Shown: positions 43,975 through 51,668 of the stretch, one piece after another | Position numbering within the stretch: position 1 is the first letter of the stretch | Layout of the letters: each line of letters starts with the position of its first letter | DNA from: an uncultured Flavobacteriaceae bacterium | GTDB taxonomy: Bacteria; Bacteroidota; Bacteroidia; Flavobacteriales; Flavobacteriaceae | Assembly: GCA_947494695.1 (NCBI GenBank) | Contig: CANLWB010000006.1 | Span: 186,001 to 250,000, forward strand | DNA length: 64,000 nt | Direction of reading: 5' to 3' | Translations under genes and position numbers: made by a program | Notes under the pieces: generated by a model | Seen by the model: only the letters and a program-made list of their open reading frames with translations | Told to the model about the DNA's origin: nothing | Databases searched by the model: none

Positions 43975-44137
43975 TTTGCTAAAATATTTTTTGATAGTAC
44001 TATCCCTGCGCTAATCTTAATTATCCAAAAGAGTGTTTTGTTTTGGGGCAACGATATTAGGTCTCGTTTTTTTAATGTTCAGCTATATGAAAAAACTCCA
44101 GTTTAAAAGGTACTGGAGCAACCTTTGGAAAGGTTGT

Positions 44138-44974
44138 TTAAGCCATTTGATAGATTTCATTAAAGAGTGCTTTATCGCACTGTTCTTGTTTTGAAAAACT
44201 CTTTTTTAATGTATTATGAAGAACTGCATTAAAGGCATTGTAGCCTAACCATAAATTAGGTGCCTCGTTTAGCATTATGGCTTCATGGTCGAGTATTTCC
44301 AAAACTTCACGGGATTTCTTCGAAGGGTCATGGTTTTTATCGCTGCATTCATAACGGAACAGTTTTGTTTTTTCAAGAATTTCTTGCACAAACTTTTTTG
44401 TATCCATTATTTTAACCTCTTTTAGTTTATCGAACTTCTTGGTTATGGTATAGAATTCATTTTCCAAAAATTTATCAAACAGACCATTTAATTTGGGCAT
44501 TAACAGATGAATCCCATTTTTGGTACGTTTAAGGGAAAAATCCAATTGTGATTCTGAGACATGCAGGCCATTGGAACATACTAACCTATAGAACCCAAAA
44601 TGTCCAGATGTTTTTTCCCTTCCATCATAAGAGTTTGTGAAGCGTAGCATGGGCAAAATGGGGTCATTGTCATTTTTTATCTTGAATTGGGATTTATCCT
44701 CGATGATGAAGTCCATGCTAAAGGTTCTATCCGACCTGTTGATGGTCTGTCTGTGATAATTCAAATCGGCATCAATGAGCATTTGCTCTGCTTTTTTGAA
44801 GAACAGTTCATTTGGAATATGTCCGTAGCTATTGGATACGACATTCACAATTTTACGATTGGAGATAATGACATTTTCCAATCCTCTTCGGGATTCCATT
44901 GCTGTAAGTTCTCTTAGAGGTCTCATTTCTGAAGAAACGAAAACTTCATCTTGTTGTAAATTATTTAAATACAT
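44138..44974 (-). CDS. DUF932-domain protein
   Basis: The 278-residue protein has the DUF932 pattern: IISNRKIVNVVSNSYGHIPN, DGREKTSGHFGFYRLVCSNGL, HLLMPKLNGLFDKFLENEFYT and LLWLGYNAFNAVLHN-like NLWLGYNAFNAVLHN. DUF932 proteins are carried by phages, plasmids and integrative elements; their role is unclear, although some relatives resemble DNA-modifying or replication accessory proteins. The 45053 gene lies upstream on the same strand, with a terminator between. It has no copy of the 132-base upstream repeat. Confidence 0.82.
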   Translation of the reverse strand: MYLNNLQQDEVFVSSEMRPLRELTAMESRRGLENVIISNRKIVNVVSNSYGHIPNELFFKKAEQMLIDADLNYHRQTINRSDRTFSMDFIIEDKSQFKIKNDNDPILPMLRFTNSYDGREKTSGHFGFYRLVCSNGLHVSESQLDFSLKRTKNGIHLLMPKLNGLFDKFLENEFYTITKKFDKLKEVKIMDTKKFVQEILEKTKLFRYECSDKNHDPSKKSREVLEILDHEAIMLNEAPNLWLGYNAFNAVLHNTLKKSFSKQEQCDKALFNEIYQMA

Positions 44975-45005
44975 AATATTTGATTTTTAGATTAAAAAAA
45001 GAAAA

Positions 45006-45023
45006 CCTACTCTTTCGAGTAGG
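45006..45023 (-). terminator. Terminator between the 45053 gene and the DUF932 gene
   Basis: CCTACTC-TTTC-GAGTAGG is followed on the minus strand by TTTTCTTTTTTT. Confidence 0.8.
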
Positions 45024-45052
45024 CTTTCACATTTGAATACATTTAAATTACA

Positions 45053-45460
45053 TTAGAGTTTGAACTCTAGAATCTGTTCCTCTATCTCCGATTTACGTTG
45101 TTCCAAAGTGACTTGTAAATGCGAAGTAACCAACTTGATTAGATTTGTATTGGTGGTCTTGAATTCCAGGTTACTAGAATCTCGAAGATGGAAGGAACTG
45201 GAATCATCCTGATTGTAATTGAACTTGGTCAGCTCACTTAATGTTTCTGTCAACCGTTCTCTATGATTGGCCAAGCCTCTTAGTTTTTCAAAATTTTGGA
45301 TTCTGTCATCCAAATTAATAATAGCTTTTTCGGCTATTACCGGCTTTTCAGTAACAACAGTTTTTCCGGTTGCTTGTTCAGTTAACTTTTTTTGAACTTC
45401 CTTTTTAACGGTTGCATTTTCTTTTTTTGCTACTCCGTTTTGTTTCACTACTTTTTGCAT
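45053..45460 (-). CDS. Lysine-rich protein of the island regulon
   Basis: I chose the ATG at 45460 (MQKVVKQNGVAKKENATVKK), giving 135 residues. The first 40 residues are rich in Lys and Val (KKEVQKKLTEQATGKTVV), as in a low-complexity DNA- or RNA-binding tail. The rest is helical, with LRGLANHRERLTETLSELTK and a C-terminal LEQRKSEIEEQILEFKL coiled coil. It follows the third copy of the 132-base upstream repeat (45479-45610). I do not recognise the family. Confidence 0.55.
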   Translation of the reverse strand: MQKVVKQNGVAKKENATVKKEVQKKLTEQATGKTVVTEKPVIAEKAIINLDDRIQNFEKLRGLANHRERLTETLSELTKFNYNQDDSSSFHLRDSSNLEFKTTNTNLIKLVTSHLQVTLEQRKSEIEEQILEFKL

Positions 45461-45478
45461 AATTAAAAATTTTAGATT

Positions 45479-45610
45479 AAACAATATTTGAGCATGAATC
45501 AAACGGAAGACAAAATTTTATCTCAAATTTTCAAGCGAAAAATTGGAGGTGCCTCTGGAGGTGCCGATTTTTTGTGCAGATAAATTTGAAGGAAACATTT
45601 TGCGAGTTTA
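45479..45610 (-). promoter_or_regulatory. Island upstream repeat, copy C
   Basis: This copy (132 bases) has GGAGGTGCC TCT GGAGGTGCC, TTTGAGATAAAATTTTG and CCGTTTG (minus strand), matching copies A and B. It precedes the lysine-rich gene at 45053. The rest of 45611-45905 holds no gene. Confidence 0.75.
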
Positions 45611-45905
45611 AATTGCACCTATATTGTGTAGATACAACTACCTCCCTGATTTTAATCAAAGCGATATAAGAAAGCCTACGGTGGTGGATGGGCTTTCAAG
45701 ACATTGTTCCATAAGATAAAAGATAGGATGAGTTTATGGCTTTCGCAGAAGGAAAAGACAAAACACCTTATAAAATCAGTTGAACTGTCTAACTGGTTCT
45801 TAAGGCATTTTTTTTAAGTACGGTCAATTCCTTTCTTTGATTTGACTTTCCCAATAACAGTACCCAATTGCAGCAATGCATATACCAAGGAACTAAAAGA
45901 AAAAA

Positions 45906-46079
45906 ATGACATTAACGATTCAAGAAAACAATTGCTGCAAAAACACTCTTGTAGAGCGAGTCAACACTATCTTGAAAAATGAATTTTATCTTGACTATAC
46001 CTTTACTAGTACGGTACAAGCTAAAAACACAATCAAATTGTTTTTTCTATGCCCTATTTATACTATTTTCAAATGATTA
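45906..46079 (+). pseudogene. IS3-family transposase (OrfB/InsF-like) fragment
   Basis: A 57-codon frame reads MTLTIQENNCCKNTLVERVN then TILKNEFYLDYTFTSTVQAK. This matches the last part of an IS3/IS150 OrfB, where a Lys/Asn-rich pattern of this type (usual form ENAIAERVNGILK-EFF) precedes the final Glu of the DDE catalytic core. Only the last third of the transposase is present, and the frame ends over the integrase stop region. It is a dead remnant. Confidence 0.55.
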
Positions 46080-47341
46080 TATTCTGTTTCCTTATAATCC
46101 ATGTTTTTTCTGGAATTGGATTTTAGCTTTACTTTTAATTGCTCCATATCCTTGCTGATTTTCTTTTCGATAACCCTGGCATATCTCTGTGTCGTTGATA
46201 ATTTTGTATGGCCCAAGAGTTTTGAAACGGTTTCAATAGGAACACCATTTAACAGCGCAACTGTAGTAGCGAAAGTATGACGAGCGACATGAAAGGTAAG
46301 GTTCTTATCAATTTTACATAGTTTGGCTATTTCCTTAAGATATTTATTGATCTTTTGATCGCTAAATACCCGTAGAAGTGAATAGTTGTTTTCAGCACAT
46401 GGATAATCGGAATATTTTCCTAGGATCTCTTTAGCTTCATCCAACAGGGGTAACTTTACGGACGTTTTTGATTTCTGACGTCTGACCATAATCCACTGCT
46501 CACCATCTATTCCATTGGCAATGCTTTTTCTATTCAAATTCTTTACTTCGATATAACTCAGACCAGTGTAGCAAGAGAAGACAAATATATCCCTTACTAA
46601 ACGCATGCTCTTTTTTGATATATAGAGTACCATCATAGCTTCAAGTTCTGATTGCTCCAAAAAAGGACAGTCGAATTCTTCATATTTCAATTCATATAGC
46701 GCAAACGGGTCTATCTTAATCCAACCATGCTTAAAGGCTAGGGTCGTAAATTTTTGCAAACGCTCCAAATGCTTCATTACGCCATTGTTATTCAGTGGTT
46801 GGGATTTCCGCAAAGGAGGACAAGTGCGAAGATAATTTTCAAATTTGACAATAAATGAATAGTCTAGTTGTGTCAAATGGACATCATTCGATTTAAATTC
46901 CTTTTTGATAAAACGGTCGATGTATTTTTCAGTGGCGCCATAATTCTTTATGGTTCCTTGGGCAAGTTTCTTCAATTCGTTGTCCCTATGGTATTCTATA
47001 AGATCCTTATAGGTTAAAACAGCTTTATCCTTGCCCAAATATCGGAGCTTAATGGCTTGCGCCGTAATTACCCTACCTTCATCTTTAAGTTGTTTGTAGG
47101 CTGTTTTGATGTTGGAGTATACATCATCCAGAATATCATTGATGTATTTTGCATTTTTTGTCCTTGCCTTTACTCGGCCTGCCATAGCAGACCAATGCTC
47201 TTCCAAGAGGGCCTCTTTGGTACTTACGTCCACAGGGATGCTATCTATCCAAATACGTGCATAGATAGGAATGGTCTCGTCCTTTCGGATTGAAGATTTT
47301 TTCAACCAAAAATGGACATTGAATGTTTGTGTAATTGTCAT
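46058..47341 (-). CDS. Tyrosine site-specific integrase (IntDOT/CTn type)
   Basis: The 427-residue protein has an Arm-DNA-binding N-terminus (TFNVHFWLKKSSIRKDETIPIYARI), a phage-SAM-like core-binding domain (YKDLIEYHRDNELKK to about residue 210) and a catalytic domain. It has H351-x2-R354 (HVARH), H378 (GHT) and Y387 (RYARV). The position of the first catalytic Arg (CYTGLSYIE) holds Ser-262, as in IntDOT of the CTnDOT elements, where Ser replaces that Arg. It integrates the island. The gene starts 230 bases from the 3' end of tRNA-Pro(UGG). This fits insertion at the tRNA 3' end. Confidence 0.92.
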   Translation of the reverse strand: MTITQTFNVHFWLKKSSIRKDETIPIYARIWIDSIPVDVSTKEALLEEHWSAMAGRVKARTKNAKYINDILDDVYSNIKTAYKQLKDEGRVITAQAIKLRYLGKDKAVLTYKDLIEYHRDNELKKLAQGTIKNYGATEKYIDRFIKKEFKSNDVHLTQLDYSFIVKFENYLRTCPPLRKSQPLNNNGVMKHLERLQKFTTLAFKHGWIKIDPFALYELKYEEFDCPFLEQSELEAMMVLYISKKSMRLVRDIFVFSCYTGLSYIEVKNLNRKSIANGIDGEQWIMVRRQKSKTSVKLPLLDEAKEILGKYSDYPCAENNYSLLRVFSDQKINKYLKEIAKLCKIDKNLTFHVARHTFATTVALLNGVPIETVSKLLGHTKLSTTQRYARVIEKKISKDMEQLKVKLKSNSRKNMDYKETEYNHLKIV

Positions 47342-47495
47342 TTCTTTCGTTTTAGATTATAAAATCAGTTAAACGAAAGCCAAATCGCCACGAAAGTCAA
47401 ATACGGGCTGTGAACTACAAATCTAGGAATTTTTTTCCTAAGAAACAGGACACGAAATAGGACACTAAGAGATATGCTCTCAAATGGAAACAAAA

Positions 47496-47526
47496 AAAAC
47501 CAGTAAACATTTAATTTACTGGTTTT
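47496..47526 (-). terminator. Terminator after tRNA-Pro(UGG)
   Basis: AAAACCAGTAAA pairs with TTTACTGGTTTT around a 7-base loop; the minus strand follows with a T-rich run. Confidence 0.8.
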
Positions 47527-47569
47527 CATTAAATTACGTATTAAATGTTTTTATTTAATACCCTATTTG

Positions 47570-47644
47570 TCGGGGTGGCAGGATTCGAACCTGCGACCTC
47601 CGCGTCCCAAACGCGGCGCGATAACCGGGCTACGCTACACCCCG
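47570..47644 (-). tRNA. tRNA-Pro (anticodon UGG)
   Basis: The minus-strand acceptor stem CGGGGTG pairs with CACCCCG and A (47570) is the discriminator. The anticodon stem CCGCG/CGCGG surrounds TTTGGGA, giving anticodon TGG (proline, codon CCA). The T-arm GCAGGTTCGAATCCTGC is standard. No CCA is encoded. An IntDOT-like island lies beyond its 3' end and a GIY-YIG element plus a broken tRNA copy lies before its 5' end. Confidence 0.95.
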
Positions 47645-47882
47645 AATTGGTTATCTTCTATAAATCGCTTAGCTCCTCTTTTCTTTATCTTCTTCTCCAA
47701 TTTCAATGCTTCTAACCGATTGGCTACTTCTATAATCTTTATAAGTTGCCATGGTGATCCGCCCTTTGTTGAAGGAACTAAACCCTTATTGTGTCTTTCT
47801 AATCTCTTTTTGATATCGCTGGTCTACCAACATAATATCGTGAACGTCTTTGACTATATAATATGTAAACTACATAATTCAT
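47635..47882 (-). pseudogene. GIY-YIG nuclease gene at tRNA-Pro(UGG), one-base deletion
   Basis: From ATG at 47882 the frame reads NYVVYILYSQRRSRYYVG and breaks one base later. Restoring one C gives QTSDIKKRLERHNKGLVPST, KGGSPWQLIKIIEVANRLEA and LKLEKKIKKRGAKRFIEDNQ, ending FGV-stop. That is a complete 82-residue GIY-YIG protein of the same family as at 6.3-7.0 kb. The lesion sits in the same Gln codon after the YIG motif as the TAG in the other locus. The last four codons and the stop (TAG at bases 8-10 of the tRNA) are read from the tRNA gene. Confidence 0.85.
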
Positions 47883-47897
47883 AATCCATTTTGGGTG

Positions 47898-47916
47898 GTC
47901 ACGCCTCTAGCGTGAC
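47898..47916. repeat. Palindrome abutting the broken tRNA copy
   Basis: GTCACGC-CTCTA-GCGTGAC has perfect 7-base arms and ends at 47916, directly before the tRNA-derived segment at 47917. On the minus strand its core ACGCTA..GGCGT matches the palindromes of the tRNA-Pro(GGG) locus. Confidence 0.85.
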
Positions 47917-48006
47917 GACCTCCGCGTCCCAAACGCGGCGCGATAACCATGCCTTCGGCTTGGCTAGCCGGGGTAGACCTGTCACGCCTTAGCGTGATAC
48001 ACCCCG
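47917..48006 (-). repeat. Broken tRNA-Pro(UGG) 5' copy with insert
   Basis: GGGGTGTA at the 5' end (47998-48006) and bases 47917-47948 (D-stem end, whole anticodon arm, variable loop start) match the real tRNA. The 9 bases of the D-arm between them are replaced by 49 bases (47949-47997). The copy stops in the variable loop, so it is not functional. Confidence 0.85.
47949..47997. repeat. Palindrome-rich insert in the tRNA D-arm
   Basis: The 49 bases contain TCACGC-CTTA-GCGTGA (47982-47997) of the same family as 47898-47916, plus GCC-TTC-GGC and GGCTAGCC palindromes. Confidence 0.75.
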
Positions 48007-48036
48007 AATTGGTTATCTTCTATAAATCGTTTAGCT
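48007..48036 (-). pseudogene. GIY-YIG 3' end remnant
   Basis: Thirty bases match the last codons of the GIY-YIG gene at 47645-47674 with one change (frame KAKRFIEDNQF), followed at once by the broken tRNA copy. This shows a second, mostly deleted unit of the same element. Confidence 0.65.
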
Positions 48037-48085
48037 TTCGTTATTTCCTAACGCTAACGCTTAAGATTTACCATTTTAAGGACTG

Positions 48086-48114
48086 CAAAGATAACTTTTT
48101 TATCCATTGTACAA
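48086..48114 (-). promoter_or_regulatory. Likely original promoter of tRNA-Pro(UGG)
   Basis: On the minus strand TTG (48112-48114), 18 bases, TATCTTTG (48086-48093): a perfect TAnnTTTG. It lies about 80 bases before the broken tRNA copy and about 440 bases before the complete tRNA. Confidence 0.6.
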
Positions 48115-48209
48115 TTTTTTTTAGACAAAAAAATTAAGCTTCTTTAAAATTAAAAATACATTTTCAAAAAAACAATAACTTAGCGCCTACAAACACTTAT
48201 ATTTTCACA

Positions 48210-50510
48210 GTGAGCCTCATAAAAAAAAGACTTTCTATTTTACTACTTATTAGCTGTATTTCGCACACATTCGGACAAACAAAAAATACAGGTAAGGTTA
48301 TTGAAAACGATAACGGACATCCGCTTTCAGATGTGCAAATAATACATCAGGATTCTAAGGACACTCTAATTTCAAACGCAAACGGAACATTCAAGTTTTC
48401 TAAAGCCGGTCTATACCAGTTCAATAAAAAAGGATACTACAGCAAAGTTTTCGAACTGGAACATGGTTCAAACTATATCGTTCAATTGCGTATTAATCCA
48501 TCCGAATTAAATGAGGTTGTTATCACTGCCAATCACATTCCTAAAAAACTCAAAAAAGCAACGGCGACCATTACAATTATTCCATTGAAGGACTTAGAAC
48601 GGGGTAATGATATAAATATAGCATCTGTTCTAAACCGAACCCCGGGAGTATTCATGCAAAGTGGTGCACTTAATACCAACCGAATTACCATAAGAGGTAT
48701 TGGTTCCAGAAACTTGTTTGGAACAGCAAAAATAAGAGCCTATTTTAAAGATATCCCATTAACCACGGGTAGTGGAGAAACCACAATCGAAGATTTCGAA
48801 CTCAATACCATCTCTCGATTAGAAATTGTTAAAGGCGCTACATCCAGCATTTATGGAGCTGGTCTTGGAGGCACCATTCATTTAACTCCAAAAGGTGCTG
48901 CTTTTAATCAGTCTCAGGTAAACAGTAACATAGCTATTGGCTCCTTCGGATTGTTAAAAAGTACTGTAAGTGTAGATCACGGTTCTTCATCAAACAGTTT
49001 TAAGGTCGTATATAGTAACACCCATAGCGACGGATATAGAGAAAACAATACGTACGATCGAAAAACAGTTACTGTCCATACAAACCACTATTTAAACGCG
49101 AAGAATGACTTATCATTTTTAGCCGGTTATGTGGATTTAAAAGCATTTATTCCCAGTTCGATTAACGAAGACACCTATTTAAATACCCCTAAATCGGCTG
49201 CATTTACATGGAAACAGGCTCAGGGCTTCGAGGATTCCAAACGTGGAATCTTTGGGTTATCATGGGATCACCAGTATTCTAGTAAGACAAGACATATCAC
49301 CAGCATTTTTAGTTCTTTTTATAATGCTTACGAACCCAGGCCCTTTAATATTCTAAAAGAAAACATTTGGGCCATTGGTATTAGAAGTCGAGTTTTAGGA
49401 CATTCAAAGCTCTTTAATGAGACATTTAAATGGACGTTTGGAGGTGAGTTTTTTAGAGACATCTATACCTACAAAACTTTCGGTAACCTGTACCGAGATT
49501 TCCCTAGTGGAACTGGCAGTGTTAAAGGCGATCAACTTTCAGATTTTAAAGAACGAAGACAATACTACAACCTCTTTTTTGAAACCACCTACGAGGCATC
49601 AAAAAACATAATCCTTACGGCAGGCATAAACTTAAACCAGACCTCCTATCGTTTAAATGACAGGTTTCCCGTTTCTCTAACCAACCCCGATCAATCTGGA
49701 ACGTTTAAATTTAAAACGATCCCATCTCCCAAACTGGGCGTGTCCTACCTCATTTCAGAAAACATTGGCCTCTATTCAAATGTTAGTCATGGATTTTCCC
49801 CGCTTGCCTTAAACGAGGTTTTATTACCCGACGGACAAATAAACACCAATCTCAAGCCTGAAACAGGCTGGAATTTCGAAATTGGCACAAGAGGCTCCCT
49901 GGTAAAAAATCGTTTGCAGTATAACTTCTCTGTTTATCGTTTAGACATTAAAAACCTTCTGGTATCCAGAAGAACAGCACAAGATCAGTTTATTGGAATC
50001 AACGCCGGAAGCACGCAGCATGATGGTTTGGAAGCATCTGTAAACTACAAATGGTTACAAAAAGAATCTATAACCTTGGTTTCGTTCGTAAATTATACAC
50101 GTAACGACTTTAAATTTAAGACGTTTGTTGATGGAGATAACGATTTTTCGGGTAACGCCCTAACAGGAGTCCCCTCAGATGTGTTTAATACAGGAATTGA
50201 TATACAATCGTCTTTCGGAATTTATGGTCATATAAATTTTCAACATGTAAGCGACATGCCTATTACAGATAGTAATAGCCTATATTCAGACAGTTACAAT
50301 GTAACAAATCTTAAAATGGGCTATAAAACATATCTAAATAAAAAGCTAAATATGAACTTTTTTTTAGGTATAAATAATATCTTTGATAAATCTTATGCAT
50401 CACAAATTTTAATAAATGCATCTGGTTTTAATGGCAATGCACCAAGGTATTATTACCCGGGAAATCCTGTGAATTATTACACAGGAATTAATATAAATTA
50501 CAAGCTTTAA
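48210..50510 (+). CDS. TonB-dependent outer-membrane receptor beside a PQQ dehydrogenase
   Basis: The 766-residue protein starts with GTG at 48210. It has a signal peptide ending HTFGQ (residue 22), a short carboxypeptidase-regulatory-like domain (KVIENDNGHPLSDVQIIHQD, residues 28-90), a plug (NIASVLNRTPGVFMQSGALN, NRITIRGIGSRN, RLEIVKGATSSIYGAGLGG) and a barrel ending NINYKL. It imports a substrate across the outer membrane. PQQ-dependent sugar dehydrogenase and cytochrome c genes follow in the same direction after 9 and 24 bases, so its substrate may be PQQ. The residue-level features fit the YncD/PqqU-like group only in style. Confidence 0.85.
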   Translation: MSLIKKRLSILLLISCISHTFGQTKNTGKVIENDNGHPLSDVQIIHQDSKDTLISNANGTFKFSKAGLYQFNKKGYYSKVFELEHGSNYIVQLRINPSELNEVVITANHIPKKLKKATATITIIPLKDLERGNDINIASVLNRTPGVFMQSGALNTNRITIRGIGSRNLFGTAKIRAYFKDIPLTTGSGETTIEDFELNTISRLEIVKGATSSIYGAGLGGTIHLTPKGAAFNQSQVNSNIAIGSFGLLKSTVSVDHGSSSNSFKVVYSNTHSDGYRENNTYDRKTVTVHTNHYLNAKNDLSFLAGYVDLKAFIPSSINEDTYLNTPKSAAFTWKQAQGFEDSKRGIFGLSWDHQYSSKTRHITSIFSSFYNAYEPRPFNILKENIWAIGIRSRVLGHSKLFNETFKWTFGGEFFRDIYTYKTFGNLYRDFPSGTGSVKGDQLSDFKERRQYYNLFFETTYEASKNIILTAGINLNQTSYRLNDRFPVSLTNPDQSGTFKFKTIPSPKLGVSYLISENIGLYSNVSHGFSPLALNEVLLPDGQINTNLKPETGWNFEIGTRGSLVKNRLQYNFSVYRLDIKNLLVSRRTAQDQFIGINAGSTQHDGLEASVNYKWLQKESITLVSFVNYTRNDFKFKTFVDGDNDFSGNALTGVPSDVFNTGIDIQSSFGIYGHINFQHVSDMPITDSNSLYSDSYNVTNLKMGYKTYLNKKLNMNFFLGINNIFDKSYASQILINASGFNGNAPRYYYPGNPVNYYTGININYKL

Positions 50511-50519
50511 AATAAAACC

Positions 50520-51644
50520 ATGAAACCCATTCATTCATTTTTATCAATTGTCCTCATTACATTCGCGTCCTGTGCTCAACAAACGGAATCTGAAATTAAA
50601 GCCGAAACTCCAACAAAAATAAATTATACCAGTGAAGTTGTGGTATCAGATTTAGATATCCCCTGGGGCATGGTTTTTTTACCAGATGGAAGCATGCTTA
50701 TTACCGAGAAAACCGGAGAACTTATCCATTATAAGGATGGGAGCAAGACGAACATTGAAGGATTACCAGAAATATATGTTCGCGGCCAGGGCGGATTAAT
50801 GGATTTAGAATTACATCCAGATTATAAAAATAACGGATGGATTTACATATCGTATGGATCACCTGAAGGAGAAGGTACCGGAGGTAATACCGCTATCATG
50901 AGAGCTAAATTAAATAATAACACACTAACCGAAAAGCAAGTCCTTTACAAAGCAGAATTGAATACCAAAAAAGGCCAACATTGGGGATCACGAATAGAGT
51001 TCGATAATGATGGTTACTTATATTTTTCGGTAGGAGATCGTGGTAATCGCGATGTAAACCCGCAAGATATTACCAGAGATGCTGGTAAAATCTATAGATT
51101 AAATGATGATGGAAGCATTCCTCAGGACAACCCTTTTGTTGGTACTAGTGGTGCTAAAACGGCGATTTTTAGTTACGGACACCGAAACCCTCAGGGTATG
51201 GCAAAACATCCGGTGACAGGTGCTATATGGGTTAACGAACATGGCCCAAGAGGTGGTGATGAAATTAATATTATCCAAAAGGGTAAAAACTTTGGATGGC
51301 CTGTGATTTCTTATGGTATTAACTATGATGGAACTACCTTCACCGATATCACCGAGAAAGAAGGTATGGAACAACCCTTATTTTATTGGGTACCTTCTAT
51401 TGCTCCCAGTGGGATGGCCTTCGTATCATCGAGCAAATATCCAGACTGGCAAGGTAATGTCCTGGTAGGCTCATTAAAATTTGAATACCTAGAAAGACTT
51501 GTTATAGAAAATAACGAAGTTGTAAGACGAGAAAAATTGTTTGAAGGCTTAGGACGGGTTAGAAATGTTATACAAGCACCAGATGATTATATTTATGCAG
51601 CTATAGAAGGCCTGGGTATTATAAAAATTGTTCCTGAAAACTAA
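50520..51644 (+). CDS. PQQ-dependent soluble sugar dehydrogenase
   Basis: The 374-residue product has a lipobox (LITFASCAQQTE, Cys at 19) and the GSDH-type six-bladed propeller: DLDIPWGMVFLPDGSMLITEK, GQGGLMDLELHPDY, HWGSRIEFDNDGYLYFSVGDRG, FSYGHRNPQGMAKHP and WVNEHGPRGGDEINII. This matches the aldose sugar dehydrogenase Pfam group, which oxidises sugars in the periplasm with PQQ and calcium. Electrons probably go to the next gene's cytochrome c. No PQQ biosynthesis genes are in the window, so the cofactor may be taken up. Confidence 0.92.
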   Translation: MKPIHSFLSIVLITFASCAQQTESEIKAETPTKINYTSEVVVSDLDIPWGMVFLPDGSMLITEKTGELIHYKDGSKTNIEGLPEIYVRGQGGLMDLELHPDYKNNGWIYISYGSPEGEGTGGNTAIMRAKLNNNTLTEKQVLYKAELNTKKGQHWGSRIEFDNDGYLYFSVGDRGNRDVNPQDITRDAGKIYRLNDDGSIPQDNPFVGTSGAKTAIFSYGHRNPQGMAKHPVTGAIWVNEHGPRGGDEINIIQKGKNFGWPVISYGINYDGTTFTDITEKEGMEQPLFYWVPSIAPSGMAFVSSSKYPDWQGNVLVGSLKFEYLERLVIENNEVVRREKLFEGLGRVRNVIQAPDDYIYAAIEGLGIIKIVPEN

Positions 51645-51668
51645 AGCGTTTCTAAAAAACTTAACTAC

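Larger units (their letters stand above)
37492..47341 (-). mobile_element. Mobilizable genomic island (approximate gene extent)
   Basis: A minus-strand block carries a tyrosine integrase, DUF932 protein, SSB, RadC-like protein, small regulon genes, BfmA, MobB relaxase and a coupling protein. No type IV secretion genes (TraA-TraQ) are seen, so it is probably mobilizable rather than self-conjugative, or part of a longer element already reduced. The integrase end lies 230 bases from the 3' end of tRNA-Pro(UGG). Exact ends are unknown. Confidence 0.75.

Noticed and set aside
37492-47341. A full self-conjugative element
   Set aside because: No tra genes for a secretion channel are in the region between the coupling protein and the integrase.
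37155-47570. Attachment-site direct repeats of the island
   Set aside because: I compared both flanks by eye and found no convincing shared core; the left end may lie elsewhere.
47567-47884. A 105-codon plus frame across tRNA-Pro(UGG) and the GIY-YIG gene
   Set aside because: It is the antisense of the tRNA and of the broken GIY-YIG gene.
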